From Siphonodentalium dalli (taxonomy: Eukaryota > Mollusca > Scaphopoda > Gadilida > Siphonodentaliidae): 64,000 bases of DNA. The notes below the pieces were generated by a model. The model saw only the letters and a list, made by a program, of their open reading frames with translations. It was not told the DNA's origin and ran no database searches. Positions 1 through 9,940 of this stretch are shown here, piece after piece. The translations under genes were made by a program, and so were the position numbers. The DNA lies in NCBI GenBank assembly GCA_032622095.1, contig CP136061.1, positions 189,974,369 through 190,038,368 of the forward strand, written 5' to 3'. Each line of letters starts with the position of its first letter. Within the stretch, counting starts at the first letter, position 1.

Positions 1-106
1 GCATCCGTTCAGTGTAGAAAGGTTTAAAATATTGATAGAATTCCATAAATCGTTCACGTGCGCAGTTATAGAGAGGTTCTCTGTTGGGATACAAGCTTTT
101 GTGAAA

Positions 107-170
107 CGAGTTTGATAAATTTGATTCACAACGAGTCGTATACGAGTTGTGAACAAAAAATTATCAAACG
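107..170. repeat. Short foldback at unit start (unit 1)
   Basis: Two arms of about 25 bases, reading CGAGTTTGATAAATTTGATT and its near reverse complement, flank a centre containing GTCGTATACGAG. The sequence could fold into a near-perfect hairpin. It is conserved in units 2 and 3 and resembles a small foldback or MITE relic. No transposase is associated. Confidence 0.65.
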
Positions 171-761
171 AAAAAAAAACTAAGAGCTGTATTACTTTTT
201 ACAAACCAACAGACGCTTTAAAATGCACACATTTACATTGTTGGCTGAGACGCTTCACAACCTTATACGAGAGTATATAGTCCCCCATTTTGCCTCTTAG
301 TTTTGTGCATATTTTCGATAGTGCAAAGAAGTTGGACAAGAATTTAATTTGAATGAACAAAGAAATCATTTTGCATTGTCTGGTGTTGTAGTTGTGTATG
401 GGCGGGCCTTCGTCGTTAATTACATGAAATAAAAGTTAATGGTGCATGGTTTGTTTAAACAATTACATGCACCACACATTCAATATAAGTCCAATCCGTT
501 TTAATAGCAATCTTTTTCAAACCAATGGTGTCCATTTTCAAACCAATAGTCATTCCCTATTCTTATATTGTATACTAGGGAATGGTACGGTATTAAACAC
601 ACTATATATTCTTTATAAATTGAACATAAAATATTTATTAGCAGATATATAAATATGTACATAACAAAAACATATACTCATTTGCAGTCCTTAAAAAAAT
701 GTACTTAATTCCAGCGACATGTATTTCTGGTCGAAGAACTTTGACAAAAATAGAACAACTC
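171..761. other. Unit start spacer and 3' UTR of gene A (unit 1)
   Basis: No coding region is convincing here. Read on the minus strand, 639-634 is an AATAAA signal about 125 bases past the gene A stop codon, so roughly 630-761 is the 3' UTR of A. The rest is conserved unit sequence of unknown role. The 1.5-kb LINE insert of units 2 and 3 would sit near 560. Confidence 0.55.
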
Positions 762-1589
762 TCAGTAAGATGGACACCCATGTATATGGATGTACGGCAG
801 ATTAAACTGGTTAACCAATTGCTGTTGCGATGACATCGAGGCGGTGGTAGAGGGTTGTTGGTAGTCAACCTGGTTATAGCTGTGTGTGAGCCCTGGTCGA
901 ATGCTGGGCGGTGAAATGTTTGCTGGCACGTAATGGTTGTAGGACATCGGATATAGGTTCGCCGGAGGGGATTCCTTGTATGGATTGTGTTCTGACGTCT
1001 GCGTTTGATGCAATTGGATTGGCACACCGGGCTGACGGTCGAACTTCAATGGCTCATCCTGGAGCGATGTGGTCTCATCGTTGGTTTTCGGATGTTTTAT
1101 TGGCTGTTCTTCTGTGGTTTCTGACGACGAACTTGATTTCAATGCTGGAGAAGCTCCACTCGAGTACCAGTGTGGTGAAGTGGTAGGCGGTGGTGAAATC
1201 TGCTGGTAAGTCGGTACGTACTGGTGGAATGGTGGCATCATATGCGGCATGGCGAGTGGTAGTACCATTGCCTGTGTCGACGGCGTCCAATCTACGTCCG
1301 TGACCTGCCTGGTTCTTTTTCTCGCTCTTTTGTTCTGGAACCATATATGGAAAAAAAAGAAAGCAATTTCAATAAATATATGAAAATAAATACATCAATA
1401 TAATTAATGAGAGTAGCGACCATATACGGAAATATTATTTCCATCACACGCGTGGGGATCTGTACACCCTATATTTCGTATTCTTATTAGTAATATAGCT
1501 AGTTCTCACACGCGCTTTGGCTTTGGCTCCTTCGTTGTACATAGTAACACCGATCTAGTATCGATAATATATTTTAAAATAATTAATTT

Positions 1590-3770
1590 GAGTCGATGAT
1601 GTTTATTGAAAACGTTCCGGTTAACAGAAATCATACAATTCAAATTGAATGATTTAATATAAATTTATGTCTGCATGAAGCATAAGGCGTTAGACAAGGA
1701 TATATTATTTCTCCCACAATTTTCAAAATATTTATTGATGACATTAGCGCCAAATTTGATGATTCGTGCAAACCGGTTAAAGTTGGCGAAAAATCTAAGT
1801 CATATGCTATATGCAGTTGATCTGGTTATGCTATCTGAAACTGCTGAAGGTATGCAAAGATGTTTGAATAAATTGGAGAATTACAGCATAAGGAACAAAG
1901 TAGAAGTGAATCTTCAGAAAACTAAATGCCTGATATTCAGGAAACGAGCAACAAAAAAACTAACTGCCTTTAAATTAAGCAACACTCCGTTGGAAACAGT
2001 TAAGGAATATACCTATCTTGGTATTAAATTTTGTGCGAATGGAAAATTTTGCAAAGCCCAGATAGATGTTAACAACAAAGGGTTAAAAGCAATGTATAGT
2101 TTAATGTCATCCTTGCGTAAACATGAAATTTTCTCAGTAAGCATGTATTTGGTGTAAATATTTGACAAGCTGATAAAACCTATCGTTCTATATGGTTGCG
2201 AAATATGGGCATCGCATATTAATATTAACAAGCTCAAATCTATTCCATGTGAAATTACACATGTTAAATTTTGTAAATCAGTGTTGGGTTTAAATAGAAT
2301 GGCGTCTAATCACGCGACAAGAGCAGAATTGGGCAGATTTCCGATAGCACATGATGCGATAATGAATGCTGTAAGATATATGCTTAAAGGGGTACTGTAC
2401 GCCAAATGTTGTTGTTGGTTTCTATAGTCTCCGAGTCGGAGAATAAGGTAAAAATTTTTTCATTATTTGAAAGTCTGTACGAAGAGTACGAAGTAGTGTT
2501 ACGAATGACAAATTTACCGGAATGCAAAAATACAAATTGTCGTTGTCGAGTAATTTTTGTACAGTTTTCAACCAAATGAATCAAATAAAAGTTATATTAT
2601 AGGCATACTAGTCCCATATAATCATTTAAGTTATTGTATCGTCGCTAGTCAGTGAGTGGCTTGGGTGTTCTCCCCGTATCATCATAATATTTTAAGCGAT
2701 CGTGTGTGCGATTGGTTTAACAATCCAGTATCCCTCAATTACTTTGTTTGATTACGGAAATTCGTAATTTAATTGACGCCATTTTATGGCTCCAGTCATA
2801 ACTTCAATTTATATCAAATTATTAACTTTTAAATTATTAAATCTTAAGATAGCCTATTAACCTGAGCGTTTACAGAATACATCTTCGACTCAAATTACTT
2901 ATGTTTCTATATATTATCGATATTAGATCGTTGTTGTCAGCGGAAATTTAATGAAAATGGCGTACAGTACCCCTTTAAACTGTCTGAAAGTGAACCGAAT
3001 ATGTTACTTCAGAATTCTGCCCAGATATGCGAGGAATATATGATTCCACCGTTTTTCGCAGAAGCACTTCACATGCCAAAAATAAGTGATTTAGAGAATA
3101 ACCTATCGCTGGAATATCTCAATAAAGTCCGGGAAGAATTAAAATACGTTCATATTCTAACGTTCAAAAACGAAATATTCGATGACAACAAGAAAAATGG
3201 TATGAATAAATTAAGAACGTATCGTTGTTTCAAAGAACAATATGAAATTGAACCATACTTACTCCAAATTACTAATTTTTATACGAGATCGTGTTTCAGT
3301 AAGCTTAGAGTAAGCAATCATAAGTTGCAGGTAGAGGTTGGGCGACACGCTCAGCCAAAAATACCTTACGAGAAACGCATATGTTAAAAATGTGAAGCAA
3401 ATGAAATTGAAACGGAAGAACACTTTATAATGAGATGTGAAAAACATAACCATTTGCGGAAGAGATTTTTCACTGAAATAGGAGTTCACCAACCAATTTT
3501 CGTAAACTTTGATGAAATAGAAAAGTTCATATTCCTCATGAAGGCTGAACACCCGAGCATATATGCAATCTTATCTGTAACATGGTTCGGCAGTTTTCCG
3601 CAAATAATTTAGAATATAGTGTTGAGTTACAAATACATGTTATATATATTTTTATATGAAATTGTCTTCACTTGTGTTTAAATTATCTGTATTATGACAA
3701 CTGCCCCGCGTGGGTGTGTTATGTCAATAAAAATGTTATGTTATGTTAAATTAAGTTACGAATGTCCGTA
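1590..3770 (+). mobile_element. Decayed LINE 3' half
   Basis: Plus-strand frames from 1,675 read like the end of a non-LTR reverse transcriptase. A decayed YADD box reads YAVDLVMLSETAEG, and VNLQKTKCLIF and YTYLGIKF follow. After the MITE at 2,387-2,974 the frame resumes with LSESEPN, and near 3,385-3,440 a cysteine/histidine finger (CEANEIETEEHF) is interrupted by an in-frame TAA. The 3' end carries AATAAA and a short ATGTT repeat tail near 3,740. The catalytic aspartate pair is damaged and several stops are present, so it is a dead copy. The finger resembles those in E1 and in the intron LINE fragments of units 2-4. Confidence 0.8.
2387..2974. mobile_element. MITE with TTAA target duplication
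   Basis: Terminal inverted repeats reading AGGGGTACTGTACGCCA (left) and its reverse complement (right) sit directly inside TTAA copies. It lies in the middle of the decayed LINE. Removing the element and one TTAA restores the LINE frame across the site (YMLK joined to LSES). No transposase is encoded, so it must have been mobilised in trans. A TTAA target is typical of piggyBac-type enzymes, but the TIR start differs from the piggyBac-like element at 4,534. Confidence 0.85.
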
Positions 3771-4533
3771 TATATACGCGACGTAACCATTATTAATTAA
3801 CGGATGTGGATTGGGGTACATTTAGCACACATCGTGTAAAAAATATGTCGAGACGGGCATCAACTCAAGACATCCATGCACTGACTATGGAATAAAACGA
3901 ATACATTTCTGGGACAAGTATGCGTAAAATAGAACATTTTATGTGATATATTTGTCTGAAAAGTGTCAATCTCCGCTAGAGCGAACCAGTCATACTTCAT
4001 ATCTGAAGTCTTATCTGGTCACCAAGTGAGATAGACCCTGCATGGAAATAGCCCGTTCTATTGCACTCTTAGAACACATGTGTATAAATACTACACAAAA
4101 TGTGTTACATTTGATCTTAAACAAAATTGTGTAGAAATGACACATGACATATAATTATTAAATATGTCGGTGGAATATCATCAACGTTGAATATGATTGA
4201 ATATGTGAGTGTATCATAGTTATTAGATGAAATGTGTTCTATTGGAGACACAAAACTCGTAAAGGCTACCACAGAACAAACAATTGGCAGCAGCTTTAAA
4301 CTTTGTTATACACTATGTTTGTGTAAAAACTGAACAACACATAATTGTGTAGCACAAAGTTTTAAAGCAGCTGCCAATTTGTTATTATGGCAGCTTTTAC
4401 GAGGTTTATGTCTCAAATAGAACATATCTCATCTTTTAAATATAATATACTAACATATTCACTCATATTCAATGTTGAGAAAATTCCACCGACACATTTA
4501 TGTCATGTTGCATTTCTACACAATTTTGTTTAA

Positions 4534-5719
4534 CCCTTTGAACCCGAGCGGCCGGAAAACCGGCCGCTGCGTGAACCTCCAAATACCCCAGCGGCCGGTA
4601 TACCGGCCGCTGGACCGGCCATATATCGACTGCCACGTGTTTGTTGTTTACATACATCGTCGCGGTCGTCTGCTTCTCCAATGATTATGTTTTTCTTTGT
4701 GTCTTGTTGCTATTGTGTTTAATCACACAACATTATGAATTATGAAGCCTAAAACATTTTCGGTAGACGAGGTGGTCCGGCAAATTTTGGAATCGGACGC
4801 GGAAGATTTAGATGATGATGACTACGCCATTTGTGAGTTAGAATGGGAGAACGAAAGAACAGTGACACTGGGAGATAGTCAGACGTCAGTCGCTCCAGGA
4901 GTGGGTGGCGTTGTGTCAAGTAGAGATACGACAAGAGATCAATGTATGGGGTAGTTGAGGTGTTGTGGAAGTGGGCGGAGCTTATGTCGGGTAGGGGCGT
5001 GACAGGGGGCGTGGCTTCATATCTGCAATTAGTCACAGTGATCATAATGTCCATACGTTGAAAAGGGACGCAAATTCGTTTGTCATACGTACCTTTACAC
5101 CGAACGAGAAGCCGTGACCAAAGAATGTACCAACTTCAATAAGTATGGACAGTACACCCCAAGGTGGAGTACTTACAATTTATTCTGGGATGATGCACTC
5201 TGGCATTTGATTGTCGACGAGACCAACCGAAACGCTCGTCACGTGATTTCGAAAAAACGCCTAGGAAATGTCTAAAATGGGGCATAAACGATTGAATGCT
5301 CAGGACAATGGTGTCATTGGATCATTTAGGGTTAGCAACCGTTGCTATACCCTTAAACAAAAGTTTGGGTCACTCATCCGACCAGATATATAAAAAAAAT
5401 TCACAGTGGGGCATGGGCTGCATCGAAAACGCCATTTCCTAGGGCTGAAATACGTCGATAAAAGCTATAATTGCATTTTACATTCGATTTCGGGTAGCTG
5501 CATAGCAACCGTTGCCAGGGAGAGATCGTGTGGCAATGTGTCCCGGTCTTAAAATACTCAGTGGTCCATGGGGAACATACATGTAAAGTTTCAGATCTGT
5601 GGCACCACTTAAACAGAACCCACCCATTGCGCCTAAACAAAGTCTACAATAAATAAAAAATAACACTGGGAGCCCAGGGTCATGGTGTCGATCGTTGTGG
5701 GGAGCCAGGGTTCAAAGGG
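4534..5719 (+). mobile_element. Non-autonomous piggyBac-like element
   Basis: The ends are CCCTTTGAACCC and its exact reverse complement, each adjoining a TTAA target copy (4,530-4,533 and 5,720-5,723). CCC-starting termini with a TTAA duplication are the hallmark of piggyBac transposons. Just inside the left end are two hairpins built on GCGGCCGG, possibly subterminal transposase sites. The interior keeps only traces of transposase, so the copy cannot move itself. Confidence 0.88.
4742..4954 (+). pseudogene. Remnant of piggyBac-family transposase N-terminus
   Basis: The 70-codon frame starts MKPKTFSVDEVVRQILESDA and continues into a strongly acidic stretch (AEDLDDDD), as is common at the N-terminus of piggyBac-family transposases. 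About 220 bases downstream, near 5,177-5,230, a shifted frame reads FWDDALWHLIVDETNRNA. This resembles the family pattern in which a front helix ends in E(E)TNRYA. The catalytic aspartate region is absent. The remnant explains the origin of the 1.19-kb element as an internal deletion derivative. Assignment rests on motif memory and position inside piggyBac-type ends. Confidence 0.65.
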
Positions 5720-7499
5720 TTAAGATCAAATGTAACACATATTGTGTAGTATTTATACACATTTGTTCTAAGAGTGTGATTGCATTCCTGTTTTGCTGCC
5801 ATCCTTAAAATACTGTTTTTCCCCGTCTATTCGTACTCGAGCATGTCGTAATCAGTATAGCAAACGATTTTGGTCGACAAACATGTTTTATTCCAGAGAG
5901 ATGTCCATTTCCATTGGTATTCACACTTGGTATATTGGTAAAGTCCTTGTTATTACTTCAGGGTAAACAAATCCCACAAATACAGGAAACTTGAGTACAT
6001 CCCCTCTTTATGGATCGATATATGACATTCATGAATTACCATATAGCAGTATATAATTCACTGCACATGTCGTCGAGGAAGACGATGAAAAGTATAACAA
6101 AAAGAACAAAAATGTAAGCTGTATATCATTTGTCTATAACGCAGTATGAAGGCATAATAAAGTGGTTTCCGCTCTGATGCATCAGAGTGTAATTCGCGAT
6201 AAAATTACATCTGATTGGAACTGATTTTTGCCTTTATTGAGGGTGCTAACAAAATAGAGTTTTCCCTCTTCGTATGCTATGAACGTTTCCGCCAAATTGA
6301 TATTCTAAATATACCATCTTGTCCTGTCCGGCCATATAGAAGGAATTATTATATGAGAAAAATTAAATCAATATTAATTGAGCTATAGAAGTTTTTTTCC
6401 GAACTGGTGTCCTCGATTCATATATATATTATTTCATACCGCGGTATCTATTTCATGTTAGATATATACACTAACTTTAAATGAACTTTATTTTACAATC
6501 ATGAGTTTCGCCTTAGTATGTATACATGCATATTTAGTTTGCCATCATGTATTTTAACCGCATCTTACCTTTATATTTTTTTCAGGAATTTCAAGTTCGC
6601 CGCTTAATTTCGCTAGCATTTCGGAATCTGGGTAGGAGTTGCTCGTAAAAGCATCACAGAGTTTGTCTAGTTGTTCGGGAGAGTAGTTGGTTCGGAATCT
6701 CTGCTGCTTGTTGTTGGTTTTCTTCCTGTGTGTTGCTGACGGGGAGACAGGCATTGGTATGTCATTTTGACTGGGCTGCCGGTTTGCTGGTTGGTAAACG
6801 ATACGATGTCAGTGCTATGATCGAGTGTCGGTGAGTTGTTGTTGTTGTGACAGTCTAGTGGGTGCTTGATGTGTGGTAGATCGGTTGTGCCAGGAGAGCT
6901 TCCAGTAACAGATACGTAGCTAGCATCAAGTTCGGTGGATCGCGCAAAGTCACCACTGATAAGTTCGGCGGCTGTAAGAAATAATATATCACATAATAAA
7001 ATAAGGAAGCAGTCAATGGAATGTCGAACGTTTCGTACACAAAAAGCCGAAAGTTATTTGTTATTAATGTTTCAACCAATAGGTTGTATGTTAACCATCA
7101 ACAATATATGTATAGTATACCTGTCGGAAGATGTTACATCTATGTAATTGATGCGAAGCTTTCCATTTCGATAAAAATACAACCTCCAATATTCATATCA
7201 TTTAATGACGGCCTGTGCAATTACTGACTTGTGGGTTATTAAAGAAAATCCAGATTGTAACTTACCAAGACTGCTGTCGAGTGGGAAGCTAACGTCGCCC
7301 AAAGAGATCGAATTCACGTCAATGGAATCGTCAAGCAACAAGCATTTCTGTAATAAAAAAGTTAAAGATTCTTAAACTGTTTGCAGTTTCTGTCCGAATT
7401 AGCCATTAACAATATATTTTATATATATTTGTACGATGTGCCCGACTTCGTCTGGGCTATTTAGGGATTTCTTCGTAATCGCCTCCATCTGGGCAGCAT

Positions 7500-7850
7500 A
7501 CACAGCGTTCAGTCGGTCCATAAACATGCCTATATATATATGAGCGTATATGAGTGATGTCAAGGACACGGTCGCATGTGAAATTGGACCTGCACATGTT
7601 GTTCCCGGGATCAATGTAAGCCTACATACCAAATTTCAGTCGGATCGGTCGAGTTCCAGAAGCTTGCCTGTATGAGCGTATATGAGCGAGGTCAATGTCG
7701 AGGTCAAGGAGACGGTCATATATATGTTAATTTTGGGCCCGCCCGTATTGTTCCCGGGATCAAAGTAAGCATACATACCAAATTTGAGTCGGATCGGTCG
7801 AGCAGTTTTCGAGTCTATAAGACAGACAGACAGAAATTCCAAAAAATATA
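7500..7850. repeat. SINE-like dimer in gene A intron 1 (unit 1)
   Basis: Two similar segments about 148 bases apart each contain TTCCCGGGATCAA, then TACATACCAAATTT, then GTCGGATCGGTCGAG. The second ends with GACAGACAGACAG. Related copies are in the same intron of units 2 (about 21,930-22,215) and 4 (about 41,130-41,365). The layout resembles short interspersed elements or LINE tails in invertebrates. No RNA polymerase III box was verified. Confidence 0.5.
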
Positions 7851-8394
7851 ATAGATAGCGAATACTGTAACAACTAAAGTTGTTAACTCTTTCTATACTC
7901 CGGTATACAATAGAACTTCGTTTATGAGCTAACGATTGTTGTTAATTGTGTAAACATACAAGTAAAATATAATATCCATATATAGGAGCCTATATATGTC
8001 TACGGAATCTAGTGATTGTCTTTTTGTGATTAAGCAAGCAACCGTTGTGTTCCTTTTTAAATTGCGACACCAATGTCAGGTCATTTAAAAACGTTTTAAA
8101 GAACAACATAGACACGGGTTATATTTCAGTATAAACGGTTTATATAAATTTTGTTCTATAGCGAGTTCATTATGATTTTGTTTGTAAGTATTGATACATA
8201 TGAGATACATTAATAGGGATGTTCGCGAAATACTTAATACTCTGCGCAAAACTTCATAAATATACTCACATTTCTGCCCACTGAATCTCCAATCATATCA
8301 GCAAACAAACTGGATATACTGAAGCTAGTAGAATTCATGATGGTACGCTATTGTTAGAATGACTCACGGTTCATGCTAGTTGGACATATAGCGG

Positions 8395-8401
8395 TTATAT
8401 A
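8395..8401 (-). promoter_or_regulatory. TATA box of gene A, unit 1
   Basis: On the minus strand the sequence reads TATATAA, ending about 57 bases before the gene A start codon (8,338). The position suits a short 5' UTR. It is conserved in units 2 (22,873-22,879) and 4 (45,994-46,000). In unit 4 a LINE separates it from the start codon. Confidence 0.6.
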
Positions 8402-9843
8402 GCTGAATATGACAGAAGCCATTTGAGCAGTTCTCTCAGACGGCCTTCTACAAACAAGTCTGTCACGATTGGTTCATTAAGGTGTTCCTGTCTCATATTC
8501 TGCTAGAACGTTACACCAAGTAGACCGACATGTCTCAGTAAAGGGACCGAAGCCCTATGTTTTCACTACCATAAACTGTCAGCGACACCTTTTCGGCATA
8601 TTTGAGCTCCGTCTGTCAGGAATTAAATAACAAATTTCCTACCCTCATTTGTTTTGATTTAAGATGCGTTTAATAAAAAATAATAATAATAATAAATATT
8701 GTTTATTTTCCTACTCAACAACGCATAGCTTGAAGAATTTTAAGACACTACCTACCAAGTATTCCAAACAATAGATTTCAAGAATACGATTTCTATTCTA
8801 TGTTTTCTGAATTATTCCTATTTTGGCTGCAATTTTGGAATGTGAACTTTTACATTTGGGAATAAAGGAGATTGTTGTAAACAGTATTTATCCCGATTAA
8901 AAAAAAATAACAATTTAAATTAATAGTATGTTGTTGCAGCTGAAATAGTATAGTTGAAAGAAGTGATGTGTGCATGGCTTGTAGAGGATCTGAACACAAA
9001 CAAGGTGCTATTTTTATTATTTCGTCGGAAAATGTTAACAGAGACATGTGGATAATGATGAATACTGTGGGTATTTTCCACTTCATATCTTTTGTCTCTC
9101 ACCTTCCGATCTCTATAGTTCTACCTTTCCACTATGCAAATAATGTTCTCTTCTGATGGGATGGCTCCATATAAGCACCCGGCGTTCTAACATAGAGTAT
9201 ATAAGCACATTTGTAACTACAAAACGCTCTTTATTATTATGGTATTATCTTAAAATATATATCTTCAATGTGGAGAAACGAACATCTATATCTTCCTACA
9301 ATGTAAATTATGTTATTTTCTTATGGCTCCATTTAAGCGTTTGATGTCAAATCCACGTCTTATCTCCCAAATGTCTTCCTCGAAGATATATGTATGTTTT
9401 GTAAATTCTCTAATGATTCTTTTGGGATAAATAAATAATGTTCACACAAATCGAACATTATAGACCTTACATTAAGTTACATATATGTACATACATGTTT
9501 TATGATATTAGGCCTACCCAGATTAAATTCAGCAATGACATGCGCTATAATTATAATATAATAATATATAACATAATAATTCAGATGTATAGACAGCGCA
9601 TCCACCAATTGCTTCGAAGGTGACTGTCAAACTCAATCGTGTAATGATGACACTTAATTACAAAGAAAACACCCGACCCTGGCTTCTAAGAACACATCGC
9701 TTCTCATGTCTTTGGTTCGGATCTCCCTTACAGCACGAAATCTGTCAGCCAATTATTGCACTGATTGGTTGTTTTTAAAGACGAAGCCTGTGACGGTCAT
9801 TACTCAAAACATTCCTGTCATGTTCTAACACCAAACAGTTTGC
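8402..9843. promoter_or_regulatory. Shared upstream region of head-to-head genes A and B (unit 1)
   Basis: About 1.4 kb lies between the two TATA boxes with no supported gene, and short frames here are not conserved as proteins. It is AT-rich with several runs conserved in units 2 and 4. An ATGCAAAT octamer, the consensus for POU-domain factors, is at 9,134-9,141. The arrangement suggests a shared bidirectional control region; that is inference. Confidence 0.5.
9134..9141 (+). promoter_or_regulatory. ATGCAAAT octamer, candidate POU site
   Basis: A perfect octamer sits between genes A and B. The same octamer with matching flanks (CCACTATGCAAATA) is at 23,612-23,619 in unit 2 and 46,772-46,779 in unit 4, although other bases around it have changed in unit 4. 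Confidence 0.4.
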
Positions 9844-9851
9844 TATATATA
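9844..9851 (+). promoter_or_regulatory. TATA box of gene B, unit 1
   Basis: TATATATA starts 97 bases before the gene B start codon at 9,941, with CCCTGGGACAACC just after it. The identical element at the same distance is in unit 2 (24,823-24,830). Unit 4 keeps the box at 54,179-54,188 but has lost the gene. Confidence 0.6.
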
Positions 9852-9940
9852 CCCTGGGACAACCACTGATTTCATTCGCAAACTTAATCTGAGTCAATTT
9901 GTTGCCACTGTGGTAGTTCTCTTGCACAAATAATTCGAAC

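Larger units (their letters stand above)
4068..5778. mobile_element. Foldback (long-palindrome) MITE, interrupted by a piggyBac-like element
   Basis: ACTCTTAGAACA at 4,068 is matched by its reverse complement ending at 5,778, and the inverted match runs inward for roughly 250 bases per arm, with the centre near 4,325-4,335. The right arm is split at 4,533 by the piggyBac-like element and resumes at 5,724. With that element and one TTAA removed, the palindrome is continuous. It encodes no protein. The flanking bases share ATTGC, possibly part of a decayed target duplication. Confidence 0.82.
1565..6345. mobile_element. Nested transposon block in gene A intron 3 (unit 1 only)
   Basis: Units 2-4 read continuously from CACCGATCTAGTATTATATG, while unit 1 departs at about 1,565 and rejoins at about 6,345. 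The block holds a decayed plus-strand LINE (to about 3,770) interrupted by a TTAA MITE. A foldback element interrupted by a piggyBac relative follows (4,068-5,778). The flanks at 3,771-4,067 and 5,779-6,345 contain nothing I recognise. Confidence 0.85.
762..8338 (-). pseudogene. Divergent PRD-class homeobox gene A, unit 1 copy, likely broken
   Basis: The four exons, 5' to 3', are 8,338-8,270, 7,347-7,266, 6,971-6,569 and 1,346-762. Exon 1 encodes 23 residues beginning MNSTSFSISSLFADMIG. The homeodomain spans exons 3 and 4, with NYSPEQL in helix 1, SYPD before helix 2, and IWFQNKRAR in helix 3. The split between residues 46 and 47 is typical of PRD-class genes. The expected role is a nuclear DNA-binding regulator; the target is unknown. 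Two lesions are visible. One G is missing from a G-run at about 6,770, which shifts frame before the homeodomain. The acceptor before exon 4 reads AT instead of AG (1,347-1,348). The C-terminal exon is otherwise open and ends in IHGCPSY. Intron 3 is swollen by nested transposons. An undamaged consensus would be about 378 residues. Confidence 0.85.

Noticed and set aside
8850-9344. Short frames in the A/B intergenic region, present in units 1 and 2
   Set aside because: Conservation is no better than in flanking noncoding DNA, there is no recognisable motif, and unit 4 does not keep the frames.
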